Below are positions 1-7,895 of a stretch of 12,308 bases of DNA, one piece after another. The number at the start of each line of letters is the position of its first letter. Position 1 is the stretch's first letter. The notes beneath the pieces were generated by a model. The model searched no databases and had not been told where the DNA came from. It saw only the letters and a list, made by a program, of their open reading frames with translations. The translations under genes were made by a program, and so were the position numbers. Source of the stretch: an uncultured Sutterella sp. (lineage in GTDB: Bacteria; Pseudomonadota; Gammaproteobacteria; Burkholderiales; Burkholderiaceae_F); the NCBI GenBank assembly GCA_900552195.1, contig URYO01000021.1, positions 1 through 12,308 of the forward strand. Direction: 5' to 3'.

Positions 1-21
1 CTTTGTGGGAACTTCTTGTTC

Positions 22-1833
22 TTACTTCAGAGAGTCGAAATTCGGAACTGCTTCCAGCAAGCGACAGGTGTAAGGATCTTTCGGACGATTAAGGATTTCT
101 GCCGCCGATCCTGCTTCTACCACTTCTCCGGACTTCATCACAATGACTTCATCGGCAAGGTAACGAACGACGCCGAAGTTATGAGTGATGAACAAGTACG
201 AGATATCTCGGCTTCTTTGGATTTCGTTCAAAAGATTCAGGATTTGGGCCTGCACGGAAACATCCAAAGCCGATGTCGGTTCATCACAAATCAGAAGTTT
301 GGGTTCGACCACCAACGCACGAGCTATCGCCAAGCGCTGTCTTTGTCCGCCCGAGAACTCATGCGGATACCGATTCAATGAATCGGAACGAAGCCCGCAA
401 AGACCGATGACATCTTCAATTCTTCCGAGCGCTTCACTCGCAGGAATATCAGGGTGCAGGCTCTCCAACCCTTCAAGCAGAATTTCCTTAACACGCATTC
501 TCGGATTCAAACTGGAGAATGGATCTTGGAAAATAACCTGCATATCGACGCGGGCTTGTCGAAGATCGGGACCGTTCAAGCTGCCTAAGTCTTTTCCGTT
601 CAAGAGCGCAGAACCAGTGATTTTTGCCTGCAGTCGGAGAAGTTGGAGGATGCCTCGGGCCACCGTGGTTTTGCCGCTGCCGCTTTCTCCGATCAATGCC
701 GTTGTCAGCCCTCTGCGCACATCGAATGAGACATTGTTGACGGCTTTGGCGTATTCCGTCGGACGCAGAAAACCGCCGCGAATCGGAAACCAAACGCTGT
801 AATTCTTGACTTCAAGAATGCGAGGCACATCTTTCTGCTCTCGCTCAACAACAACGTCACTTCGCGGAAGTTCGACCGGATCATTTTCAGGAAACAGGCA
901 GCGAACTTTTCGGTCTCCAATCTCCTGCAGGACAACTTTATGCTGAGAACATTCGGGACGAGCTTTTTTACAGCGCTCGGCAAATCGGCATCCATGGAAC
1001 TCTCGATTCAAGCGAGGAACCATGCCCGGTATTGCCTCGAGCATCTGGCTCTTTTGCTTTCCTTCAGGAAGCGCCTTCAAAAGATTGCGCGCATAAGGAT
1101 GCAATGGCTTGGAGAAGAACTCACGTGCTGAAGCTTCTTCCACCAGCTCACCGGCATACATCAGCCCTACCCTGGCTGCGACCTGAGCCACAACAGCCAA
1201 ATCATGTGTAATCAGCAGAATGCCGATGTTTTCGGTTTCCTTGAGATGCTTTAAAAGATCAAGAATCTGAGCTTGAACGGAAACGTCCAGCGCCGTCGTC
1301 GGTTCGTCTGCAATCAAATAGTTCGGCTCGGCCGCTAGTGCAATAGCGATCATAACGCGCTGCTTTTGACCGCCGGAGAGTTCAAACGGGAATGATTTCA
1401 TTCTGCGTTCGGGCTCAGGGATTCCGACTTTTTTCAGCCAGTCGAGTGCTTTTGCTCGCGCTTCTTCGCCGCGCAGCGGTGTATGAAGAAGAATTGTCTC
1501 GACAATTTGATCCCCGACAGTCATCACCGGGTTTAACGACGTCGCCGGTTCCTGGAAAATCAAACTGATCTTGAAAGAGCGAATATTGCGCATCGCAGCT
1601 TCCGGCAAACCCATGATTTCTGTTCCGTCAACGGTAACAACACCGCTCGAGACTCGTCCGGAGCTCGGAAGCAATCTCAGCAGAGAAAAAGCCGTCATAG
1701 ATTTGCCGCACCCGGACTCTCCGACTAAAGCGCAGATTTCGCCTCGATTAAGCGTCAGGCTCAAACCGTCTACAACGCGAACCGTATCCTCGGAAGTGAG
1801 GATTTCAGTCACCATATTAGAAATACGGAGCAT
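22..1833 (-). CDS. Fused double ATP-binding subunit of a peptide-type ABC importer (YejF/DppD-DppF fusion)
   Basis: This cytoplasmic ATPase energises the importer encoded upstream. Two complete ABC domains are fused in 603 residues. In domain 1 the Walker A is GESGCGKS (38-45), the Q-loop Gln is at 94, the signature LSGGQ at 152-156, Walker B LIADEP around 173-178 and the switch His at 210. In domain 2 the Walker A is GESGSGKT (382-389), the signature FSGGQ at 493-497, Walker B ends in DE at 517-518 and the switch His is at 551. Both nucleotide sites therefore look competent. After domain 1 there is an oligopeptide-transporter C-terminal segment (about 245-315) with four cysteines (C282, C288, C295, C312); domain 2 has only a short tail. 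The ATG overlaps the permease stop by one base (TAATG), and a GGGAGG ribosome site lies about 8 nt upstream. The fused organisation is that of YejF. The substrate (di/oligopeptide or other) cannot be read from this gene. Confidence 0.95.
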   Translation of the reverse strand: MLRISNMVTEILTSEDTVRVVDGLSLTLNRGEICALVGESGCGKSMTAFSLLRLLPSSGRVSSGVVTVDGTEIMGLPEAAMRNIRSFKISLIFQEPATSLNPVMTVGDQIVETILLHTPLRGEEARAKALDWLKKVGIPEPERRMKSFPFELSGGQKQRVMIAIALAAEPNYLIADEPTTALDVSVQAQILDLLKHLKETENIGILLITHDLAVVAQVAARVGLMYAGELVEEASAREFFSKPLHPYARNLLKALPEGKQKSQMLEAIPGMVPRLNREFHGCRFAERCKKARPECSQHKVVLQEIGDRKVRCLFPENDPVELPRSDVVVEREQKDVPRILEVKNYSVWFPIRGGFLRPTEYAKAVNNVSFDVRRGLTTALIGESGSGKTTVARGILQLLRLQAKITGSALLNGKDLGSLNGPDLRQARVDMQVIFQDPFSSLNPRMRVKEILLEGLESLHPDIPASEALGRIEDVIGLCGLRSDSLNRYPHEFSGGQRQRLAIARALVVEPKLLICDEPTSALDVSVQAQILNLLNEIQRSRDISYLFITHNFGVVRYLADEVIVMKSGEVVEAGSAAEILNRPKDPYTCRLLEAVPNFDSLK

Positions 1834-3248
1834 TACTTTTTCCTCCCGATTTTGAGGACCAGTCTCGGGTCAAATGCTTCCCGAACGGCAGACGCAAACA
1901 AGTTGGCAGACAACACAAGTGTGAGCATGAAAGTGAAAGCCGCGCAAAGGTTCCACCAGACAACCGGTGTGCGGGAAAGTTCAAGACGTCCGGCATTAAT
2001 CATGGAACCGAAACTGTGTGTCGTCGGATCAACGCCGACACCGACGTAAGAAAGCACCGCTTCATATAGAACAATGCCGGAGAAATCCAATACCGCCACA
2101 ATCAAAATGATGTGGATCACGTTGGGCAGCACATGACGCTTCATGATCTTAAACGGCCCTAATCCGAAGGCACGAGCCGCTTGGATATAGTCCAGCTGAG
2201 AAATCTTTAAGGTCTCGGCGCGAAGGAGACGTGCGAGCGTGGCCCAGCCCGTCAGACCGATGATGATTGAAAGCATGAACAGACGAAGGTCGGCTCTCTC
2301 AATGCCGGTCGCATACATGCCGGGATGAGAATCAATGAACACCTGAATCATCAGCACGGAAGCCGCAATCAAAAGAACGCTCGGAATTGAAGACAACGTC
2401 GTGTAAAGGTACTGAATTAAGTCGTCTACCCAGCCCTTGAAGAATCCGGCACAAATTCCCAGAACCACGGCAAACGGAAGCGTCGTCAACGTCGCCAGAG
2501 TTCCGATCACAAGCGCTGTACGCACCGACTTAAAGGCTTGATACAGGACATCGTTGCCTGTTTGATCTGTCCCCATCACGTGGTAATACGGCCAAAGCGC
2601 GCCGATCAGGCACCCGAGGACGATTAAAATAGAGCAGGTCGTAAGGACTGCTTCATAAGGAACTTCATCGCGGCGCTTAAATAGCGTACGCACCTCTCCC
2701 TTGAATGAGCGATCTTTATATCGAGCAATCAGTCCGACCGTTAAGAACCACAGCAAAGCGCTAAGCACGAGTCCTGCACCTAGCCCGCAGGCCGATTTAA
2801 CGATGATGTCTTCTGCCCAATCGGCGTTATTTTTGAGGTGCGCTCCTCCGGCTTTCAGCGGTTCGTAATCGCGCACGGGTTTGCCGTCTTCAAAGCGGGA
2901 AATTTTTTCAAATGTCTGAGTCGCAAGCGGCATCGAATAAGACTTCTCTTCGGCAGAAGAGGCTTTGCCTAGCGCTTTATCCAACAGGGAATAAGCCTTG
3001 ACGTCATAGATCGGGCGCCCGGCCTGAACATCAATGACCGGACGAAAGTGCACAGAATCTACGACGGAGAGCAGAAGGAAGAAACACAGCAGCGAAAGCG
3101 AGCACAGCGAGGCGCCGGAACTCACAACATAGCGCCATCGTGCTTTGAGCTCTTCGGAGCGGGCAACATGAATCAGATAAAACGTTAGTGCCGCAAGAAG
3201 GACGACAATCACGATATCCGTTGGAAGCAAAACAAATTTAGGCATCAT
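1833..3248 (-). CDS. DppC/OppC-type ABC permease with long N-terminal extension
   Basis: Inner-membrane permease forming half of the translocation channel of the importer. The family core lies at about 200-465: the GTDQTGNDVL motif (226-235) after the first core helix, then the cytoplasmic EAA-type coupling loop QAARAFGLG...HVLPN (about 356-376) that docks on the ATPase, and an ending close to the usual family C-terminus. At 471 residues it is much longer than typical DppC/OppC proteins (about 300). The extra N-terminal part holds apparent membrane helices at about 9-28, 41-63 and 150-175, with a polar stretch of about 85 residues between the second and third, probably periplasmic. The start ATG overlaps the preceding permease stop by 4 nt (ATGA). 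A second ATG follows directly, so initiation could be one codon later. Substrate unknown. Confidence 0.93.
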   Translation of the reverse strand: MMPKFVLLPTDIVIVVLLAALTFYLIHVARSEELKARWRYVVSSGASLCSLSLLCFFLLLSVVDSVHFRPVIDVQAGRPIYDVKAYSLLDKALGKASSAEEKSYSMPLATQTFEKISRFEDGKPVRDYEPLKAGGAHLKNNADWAEDIIVKSACGLGAGLVLSALLWFLTVGLIARYKDRSFKGEVRTLFKRRDEVPYEAVLTTCSILIVLGCLIGALWPYYHVMGTDQTGNDVLYQAFKSVRTALVIGTLATLTTLPFAVVLGICAGFFKGWVDDLIQYLYTTLSSIPSVLLIAASVLMIQVFIDSHPGMYATGIERADLRLFMLSIIIGLTGWATLARLLRAETLKISQLDYIQAARAFGLGPFKIMKRHVLPNVIHIILIVAVLDFSGIVLYEAVLSYVGVGVDPTTHSFGSMINAGRLELSRTPVVWWNLCAAFTFMLTLVLSANLFASAVREAFDPRLVLKIGRKK

Positions 3249-4222
3249 TTCAAACGGATCCTCGGGTCGGCAATCGTGTAAGCTACGTCCGTCAAAATCA
3301 GACCGATAACATACAGCACGGTTCCTACAAAAACCATGGTACGGACAATGGCGAAGTCCTGAGCATTAATCGCGTCAATCGTGAAGCTGCCTAAGCCCGG
3401 AATGCCGAAGAAGCTTTCCATCACTAAGGAGCCTAAAAACAGCATCGGAAGCACGGCAACCGTTGAAGTCAGAATCGGCAGGCTGGCGTTGCGCAGAACG
3501 TGTTTAAACAGGACGGCCGTTTCGCTTAAGCCCTTCGCGCGAGCGGTACGAACGTAATCCTTGTTGATTTCTTCCAGGAACATCGAGCGGTACAGCAGCG
3601 CATCGCCTCCGATGCGAGAGAAAACGCCGATCGCAATCGGAAGAATCAGGAACGAAATCATGGCCGTTCCCGTCTCAAAACCTGAGATCGGAACAAGCCG
3701 CAGAACTTTTGAGAAAAGCCACTGGCCGAAAATAATGTAGAAAAGCGAAGAGACCGACATCATGACAATGGCAAAGACCACGCCTCCGATCTCAAGCTTC
3801 GTGTGCCGGAAGAACACTAAACCTAAAGAAAACACGACAATCACGAAGACGCCGAGCAAAAAGGTCGGAAACGCCAGCGCAACTGACGGCCACATTCGGT
3901 TTTTGATTTCATAAGCAATGTCACGTCCCGCGTCCGATGCACCGAGGTCTCCGACCATCAGCCGCGCACTGTGCTGCCAAAAAATCGTATCCGTAAGCTT
4001 GTCTGAGCCTTTGGCCTTCTCATTCCAGAGCAGCGGTTTGTCGTAACCGTGTTCTTCTTTCCAGTTCTGGATCGCTTCGGCCGTCACACGCTTGCCGCCG
4101 ATATTGAGGCGCGCCATATCATCCGGCGTGTTGACCGTAAAGAACAGCATAAAGGTGAGCAGATTGACGCCGATCAGAATCAGGAAGCCGTAGCCGATGC
4201 GTCTTAAGAGATAACGAATCAT
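3245..4222 (-). CDS. DppB/OppB-type ABC permease
   Basis: Inner-membrane permease pairing with the DppC-type subunit encoded next. Its length of 325 residues is normal for DppB/OppB. An N-terminal helix (about 10-30) is followed by a periplasmic segment (about 31-112) and then five further helices. The EAA coupling loop is DYVRTARAKGL...HVLRNASLP (about 222-249), and the conserved FFGIPGLG (271-278) and C-terminal DPRIRLK end are present. The start ATG overlaps the stop of the binding-protein gene (ATGA). A strong Shine-Dalgarno AGGAGG lies about 7 nt upstream, inside the last codons of that gene, so this subunit is probably translated efficiently and coupled. The EAA loop lacks the leading Glu of the consensus, which is common in this family. 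Confidence 0.95.
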   Translation of the reverse strand: MIRYLLRRIGYGFLILIGVNLLTFMLFFTVNTPDDMARLNIGGKRVTAEAIQNWKEEHGYDKPLLWNEKAKGSDKLTDTIFWQHSARLMVGDLGASDAGRDIAYEIKNRMWPSVALAFPTFLLGVFVIVVFSLGLVFFRHTKLEIGGVVFAIVMMSVSSLFYIIFGQWLFSKVLRLVPISGFETGTAMISFLILPIAIGVFSRIGGDALLYRSMFLEEINKDYVRTARAKGLSETAVLFKHVLRNASLPILTSTVAVLPMLFLGSLVMESFFGIPGLGSFTIDAINAQDFAIVRTMVFVGTVLYVIGLILTDVAYTIADPRIRLK

Positions 4223-6486
4223 TTGACGTCCTCCTCTGTAGTGCGTGCGGTCATTCGTTCCCGCTTTCTATGAAGAGCCACGGCCGGAATAATCACCAAC
4301 GCCGACAGCAGAACAAAAACCAGCAGCGGCCAGTAAATCGGTTTGTTCCATTCTTTAATGGCCTTTACACGCGTCTCGGGATCAAGTCTCAGATACTGAA
4401 TATGGTTGCGCACGACCTGTGTGGGCTTGCCGTTATGCACCCACTGATGGAAAGCCGCCGAACTTGTCGGAAAGTATCCGAATGTCCAGGGCGCATCTTC
4501 CTGAACGATCTTAATCAGTTCATTAATGGCCTCGGCCTTAGCTGGGCCTTCGTCCATATAACGCATGCGGCTGAAGAGCTCGTCGTATTTCGGATTTTGA
4601 TAATTCGAAGCGTTTTCTCCGGAGCCTCCGGTCTTGGACTTGGCGTTAGGACCGTAAAGCAGGAACAGGAAATTTTCTGCATCCGGGTAATCCGCGAGCC
4701 AGCCCCATAAGAAGAGCTGGTGATTGCCGGAGATCACTTTATCTTGGAAGCGGTTGTAGTCGGTGCCGCGAATATCGAGCTGAATGCCGATTTTCGCAAA
4801 CTGCTTCTGATACCAGTCCAGTACGGCTTTCGTTGATGGAGACGCCGCCGCTTGGAAGTCGAGATTCAAGACCAAGGGTTCCCCGGTCTTCGCGTCCCGC
4901 CCTCCGGGGTAGCCCGCTTCGGCTAAGAGCTTCTTAGCTTCTTCAATAGATTTGCGGCGAACAAGACCGTCTTCAGACTTTTCGTAAACGACTGGGTTAA
5001 ATGCCGCAGCGCCGTCCTCTCGATAGCCGAAGAGTCCCGGCGGAAGAGGACCATGCGCGGGGGATGCCAAGCCCTTCTCAAAGATCTGGATATATTCTTC
5101 CCAATCCATGGCAATAGAAATCGCCTGACGAAGCTTCTTGTTGCGCTCGCGCTCTTCAGGCGTCTTGCCTTCGCCGACGACCGGATCCATCCAGTTAAAG
5201 CCGAAGTACGTGTTTTGCGCTTCTACGGTCTGCGGAAACTGCAGCTTCTTTTCTTTGTACTCTTTTTCCTTTTCCGCGCTGTCGGCCATGCCGATCAAGA
5301 AGCCCTGACCGTTGTCGAGACGTTCAATCTGCGGAGAGTCGTAGTAGCCCTGAAGGAACTTCGTACGAAGCGGCACGCTTTCTTTTTCGGCCGTGATTTC
5401 AATCCGATCAATGAAAGGCAGCGGTTTTCCGCAGTCCTTTAAAAATCCTTTCGCTTCATCGCCGGGCTCCCCCGCGCAGGGATAAAGCTCCGTCTTACGG
5501 AAATTCGGATTGCGCTCCATGACATGTTTGCGGTTCTCAATCGATTCCACCAGCATGTAAGGGCCGGTACCCACGGGCCAATAGTTCAAAGACAAGTTGT
5601 TTTTGGCCATGCCCTTCTGGGCGTAGAAGGCTTCGGCCTCCCACGGAACCGGCGCAAAGAACGTCATGGCCAGCCAGTTGGGGAACTGCGGGTACTTTCC
5701 TTTGACTTCGAGCCGCAGCGTGTACTTATCCGGCGCCGAAACACCTTTGAGCTCAAACTTCCGCAAGTCTAAGAAAGGTAAGTCTCTGTCAGAGGGCTTG
5801 AGATCGGCGCGAAGGCGTTTGTCTTCTGTGCGAACCTGAACGGCAAAGTCTTTCAATCCCGGAAGATAGTTCACCATCGTTCCGTAGACCGGAGCAATGA
5901 TGCGGGGATTGGCCATTCGCTTGATCGAGTAAACAAAATCCTCGGCGGTCAGCTCTCGCGTACCCTTCTGCGGCAAATCCATCGGATTGTGCAGCTCGTC
6001 GATGACTTCAGGCGCTAACGCGTGGTTGATGTATTCGCCCTTTTCGTTCTTGGCAAAAGCCGGATGAGGCGCAAAGAGGATCCCTTTTTTGATCGGAATC
6101 TCGTAAACACTCAGAGCGATTTTTTCCGCCGAAGCAGTCTCAGGTAAGGCCTTTCCGTCTTTATCCAGATAAACGGGTTTAACGACCTCTGCTGCGGAAC
6201 GAGGGATCAGGCGATAAGGGCGCTCTAGGAAGTGATACTGGTAAAGCGGTTCGTAAATACTGTAGGTGTAAGGCGTCTCATCGGAAGAGTAAGAACTCGT
6301 CGGATCCAAATGCTTCGGACTGCGGCCGGAGAACGGCGTGTAAAGCGTATTGGAGGCAAGTTCTTTCTCCGTATGAACGGAGTTCGGAATTTCTTTGCAG
6401 GAGGTCAGTGCGAACACAGCAAAGACGGCCACTGACAGCTTAAGGAGCCTGCCGTAAGTTGCGCCGTATCCTACTTTAATTTTCAC
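4219..6486 (-). CDS. Substrate-binding lipoprotein of the ABC importer (SBP family 5), with C-terminal membrane helix
   Basis: Extracytoplasmic binding protein (SBP_bac_5, DppA/OppA class) that captures the substrate for the permease pair. The N-terminus has a positively charged, hydrophobic leader ending in a lipobox LTSC with the lipidated Cys at 30. Family features follow: LDPTSSYSSDETPYTYSIYEPLY (split here as residues 60-68 and 69-82), VGTGPYML at 305-312, and later WLADYPDAENF. A cysteine pair (C337, C352) could form a disulfide. At 755 residues it is much longer than DppA (about 535). The last 38 residues form a hydrophobic helix (about 719-738) followed by a basic tail (HRKRER), predicted to sit in the inner membrane with the tail in the cytoplasm. 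The GTG start fits AAAGGAA 6-7 nt upstream. It is the first gene of the operon. Peptide is the default substrate guess; nickel, heme or opines are not excluded. Confidence 0.93.
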   Translation of the reverse strand: MKIKVGYGATYGRLLKLSVAVFAVFALTSCKEIPNSVHTEKELASNTLYTPFSGRSPKHLDPTSSYSSDETPYTYSIYEPLYQYHFLERPYRLIPRSAAEVVKPVYLDKDGKALPETASAEKIALSVYEIPIKKGILFAPHPAFAKNEKGEYINHALAPEVIDELHNPMDLPQKGTRELTAEDFVYSIKRMANPRIIAPVYGTMVNYLPGLKDFAVQVRTEDKRLRADLKPSDRDLPFLDLRKFELKGVSAPDKYTLRLEVKGKYPQFPNWLAMTFFAPVPWEAEAFYAQKGMAKNNLSLNYWPVGTGPYMLVESIENRKHVMERNPNFRKTELYPCAGEPGDEAKGFLKDCGKPLPFIDRIEITAEKESVPLRTKFLQGYYDSPQIERLDNGQGFLIGMADSAEKEKEYKEKKLQFPQTVEAQNTYFGFNWMDPVVGEGKTPEERERNKKLRQAISIAMDWEEYIQIFEKGLASPAHGPLPPGLFGYREDGAAAFNPVVYEKSEDGLVRRKSIEEAKKLLAEAGYPGGRDAKTGEPLVLNLDFQAAASPSTKAVLDWYQKQFAKIGIQLDIRGTDYNRFQDKVISGNHQLFLWGWLADYPDAENFLFLLYGPNAKSKTGGSGENASNYQNPKYDELFSRMRYMDEGPAKAEAINELIKIVQEDAPWTFGYFPTSSAAFHQWVHNGKPTQVVRNHIQYLRLDPETRVKAIKEWNKPIYWPLLVFVLLSALVIIPAVALHRKRERMTARTTEEDVK

Positions 6487-6518
6487 TGCTGTTCCTTTCG
6501 CCTATTTTGGGACGAGAT

Positions 6519-6545
6519 ATCTTATCAGATCACAAAAAATTCCAA
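6519..6545 (-). promoter_or_regulatory. Candidate promoter of the ABC importer operon
   Basis: On the minus strand TTGGAA (6545-6540) is followed after 15 nt by TAAGAT (6524-6519), and the latter has an extended -10 TG one base upstream. The predicted start would lie about 25 nt before the GTG of the binding-protein gene. The -10 lies in an imperfect palindrome ATCT-TATC-AGAT (6519-6530) that could serve a regulator. This is a consensus match only. Confidence 0.35.
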
Positions 6546-6563
6546 AGAAATAAAATAGTTAGG

Positions 6564-6590
6564 GACGGTTTCCCGTCTAGGGGTATTCCC
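6564..6590. other. Two short dyads in the divergent intergenic region
   Basis: GACGG-TTTC-CCGTC (6564-6577) forms a 5-bp inverted repeat. Directly after it, GGGGTATTCCC (6580-6590) is a GGG/CCC dyad. They lie midway between the importer operon and the tol cluster and could be operator half-sites. They are short enough to occur by chance, and no regulator is recognised. Confidence 0.2.
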
Positions 6591-6657
6591 AACTTTTTAA
6601 GATTCGCGAAAGATTTTATCGCTCCGAAAAACGGGTATAAAGAATGACCTTTCAAGC

Positions 6658-6686
6658 CTGATTCTCAGGTACCCGTTTGTTAAAAT
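6658..6686 (+). promoter_or_regulatory. Candidate promoter of the ybgC-tolQRA-mscS cluster
   Basis: CTGATT (6658-6663) and TAAAAT (6681-6686) are separated by 17 nt. The -10 matches the sigma-70 consensus at five of six bases, the -35 at only three. Transcription would begin near 6693 and give a leader of about 70 nt. TATAAA at 6636-6641 is an alternative -10 but lacks a convincing -35. Confidence 0.3.
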
Positions 6687-6722
6687 GCGCTCTTATGTGA
6701 GGCTGGGCTTCAAGGAGCCTTT

Positions 6723-6761
6723 TTGAGCGCGCTTACGCGCGCTCGGATGAGAATTTGTTGA
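6723..6761 (+). CDS. Possible 12-codon leader ORF coupled to ybgC
   Basis: A TTG codon at 6723 lies 5 nt after AAGGAG (6712-6717), the best Shine-Dalgarno in the leader. It opens a 12-codon frame, MSALTRARMRIC, whose TGA stop overlaps the ATG of ybgC (TGATG at 6759-6763). A role in translational coupling is plausible because ybgC itself has only a weak ribosome site. The frame is tiny and starts with a rare codon, so it may be fortuitous. It has no recognisable function of its own. Confidence 0.3.
   Translation: MSALTRARMRIC
6725..6744 (+). promoter_or_regulatory. GC-rich hairpin in the ybgC leader
   Basis: GAGCGCGC (6725-6732), loop TTAC, GCGCGCTC (6737-6744) form a perfect 8-bp, almost all-GC stem 16 nt before the ybgC ATG. 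It is not followed by a T-run on either strand, so it is not an ordinary terminator. It lies between the strong AAGGAG and the start codon and could modulate translation of ybgC. Confidence 0.5.
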
Positions 6762-7177
6762 TGGAAAAACACTATTTCGACTGGCCGGTTCGCGTCTACT
6801 ACGAAGACACAGACTGTGCACGAGTGGTTTATTACGCAAACTACTTCAGGTTCATGGAACGCGCACGCACGGAATGGCTGCGCGCATTGGGCTGGAGTCA
6901 GGAGCGGCTGTACTCAGAGCTCGGCGTCGTCTTTGTCGTCGCCGAAGCCAAAGCCAAGTACAAGAAACCGGCCCGGCTGGATGATGAATTAGTGGTTCGA
7001 TCAACGGTCGCCGCGTGCGGCCGTACTTCTTTTGAATTTCATCAGGAAATTCTGAGAGGAGATGAAGTGCTCAACGTCGGAGACGTTCGCTGCGGCACGC
7101 TCGACGCGCACACATTCCGCCCGGTGGCTATGCCCGAGCCTATTTCAGAACAACTCAAAAAACTTTTAACTCATTAA
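6761..7177 (+). CDS. ybgC: Tol-Pal-associated acyl-CoA thioesterase
   Basis: Cytoplasmic hot-dog fold (4HBT family) thioesterase that hydrolyses acyl-CoA or acyl-ACP; it is a standard first gene of tol-pal clusters. The signature region WPVRVYYEDTD (8-18) is followed by VVYYANYF and ERARTEWLRALG; Asp18 corresponds to the catalytic Asp of E. coli YbgC. Differences from the usual DAGGVVYH are Cys-Ala-Arg in place of Ala-Gly-Gly and Tyr in place of His; Tyr at the latter position is also seen in the family. The protein of 138 residues has normal length. I chose ATG at 6761 because it aligns with the family N-terminus; two TTG codons directly upstream are less likely. The ribosome site is weak (GGATGAGAA). 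tolQ follows after 25 nt, suggesting one transcript. Confidence 0.95.
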   Translation: MEKHYFDWPVRVYYEDTDCARVVYYANYFRFMERARTEWLRALGWSQERLYSELGVVFVVAEAKAKYKKPARLDDELVVRSTVAACGRTSFEFHQEILRGDEVLNVGDVRCGTLDAHTFRPVAMPEPISEQLKKLLTH

Positions 7178-7202
7178 TCATTCGTTAGTACAAGGGACTG
7201 TG

Positions 7203-7886
7203 ATGGAAGCATCTGCCGATTTATCAATCATTACTTTGGTTGCTCATGCGAGCGCCGTTGTTCAGATTGTTTTGGCTATTCTTTTGATTTTCTCTTTAGT
7301 GAGCTGGACCATTATTTTTCAGAAATGGTTCCAGATGAGCCGTGCAAGAAGAGAAGCCCGCAACTTCGACAAGCGTTTCTGGGGCGGTGCAGATTTAAAT
7401 AAACTCTACGAAAGCGCCACCGAGCGACGCTCTTCCATCGGTCCTCAGGAGGGCATCTTTTACTCCGGCATGACCGAGTTCTTAAGAAGCCGCGCGAGCA
7501 ATCTTGAAGCCCGCGCCGGCACCTTCGGCGTCATTGACGGTGTGTCTCGCGCCATGCGCGCCCGTTATCAGAGAGAACTCGACATTCTCGAGTCGGGCTT
7601 GAGCGTTTTGGCGACCATCGGTTCCGTTTCTCCGTACATCGGTCTGTTCGGCACCGTATGGGGCATCATGGACGCCTTCACAGGCTTGGGCAACCTGGAA
7701 AGCGCTTCGCTGGCTGTCGTCGCCCCGGGTATTGCCGAAGCTCTGGTGGCAACCGCGATCGGTCTGTTTGCCGCTATTCCTGCCGTTATCGGCTACAACC
7801 GCTTTGCTTATAGTCTGGATCGTCTCTCGAGCCAGTACGAAAGCTTCATGCAGGAATTCCAGAACATTTTGGGTCGTCAGGCCTAA
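7203..7886 (+). CDS. tolQ: Tol system motor subunit TolQ (ExbB/TolQ family)
   Basis: Inner-membrane protein that, with TolR, forms the proton-driven motor acting on TolA to pull the outer membrane in during division. Three helices are visible: about 16-38, 131-157 and 170-197, with a large cytoplasmic loop (about 40-130), as in E. coli TolQ. Conserved family segments are LATIGSVSPYIGLFGTVWGI (135-154) and APGIAEALVATAIGLFAAIP (174-193). The 227 residues match the family. A GTG at 7200 directly precedes the ATG at 7203; the ATG sits 5 nt after AAGGGA and is preferred. TolQ rather than ExbB is called because of the ybgC, tolR and tolA neighbours. Confidence 0.96.
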   Translation: MEASADLSIITLVAHASAVVQIVLAILLIFSLVSWTIIFQKWFQMSRARREARNFDKRFWGGADLNKLYESATERRSSIGPQEGIFYSGMTEFLRSRASNLEARAGTFGVIDGVSRAMRARYQRELDILESGLSVLATIGSVSPYIGLFGTVWGIMDAFTGLGNLESASLAVVAPGIAEALVATAIGLFAAIPAVIGYNRFAYSLDRLSSQYESFMQEFQNILGRQA

Positions 7887-7895
7887 GGACGCAAC

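Noticed and set aside
185..802. 205-codon plus-strand ORF opposite the ATPase gene
   Set aside because: It lies wholly antisense to the second ATPase domain, whose motifs are all intact, and its product resembles no family I know.
5053..5442. 129-codon plus-strand ORF opposite the binding-protein gene
   Set aside because: It is an antisense shadow of a well-supported coding frame, with no ribosome site or family motif.
6603..6610. Palindrome TTCGCGAA in the divergent intergenic region
   Set aside because: An 8-bp palindrome is expected by chance and has no second copy nearby.
6700..6724. Terminator-like AGGCT...AGCCT followed by TTTTT in the ybgC leader
   Set aside because: The stem is only 4-5 bp with a long loop, and the arm contains the AAGGAG; it is too weak to call an attenuator.
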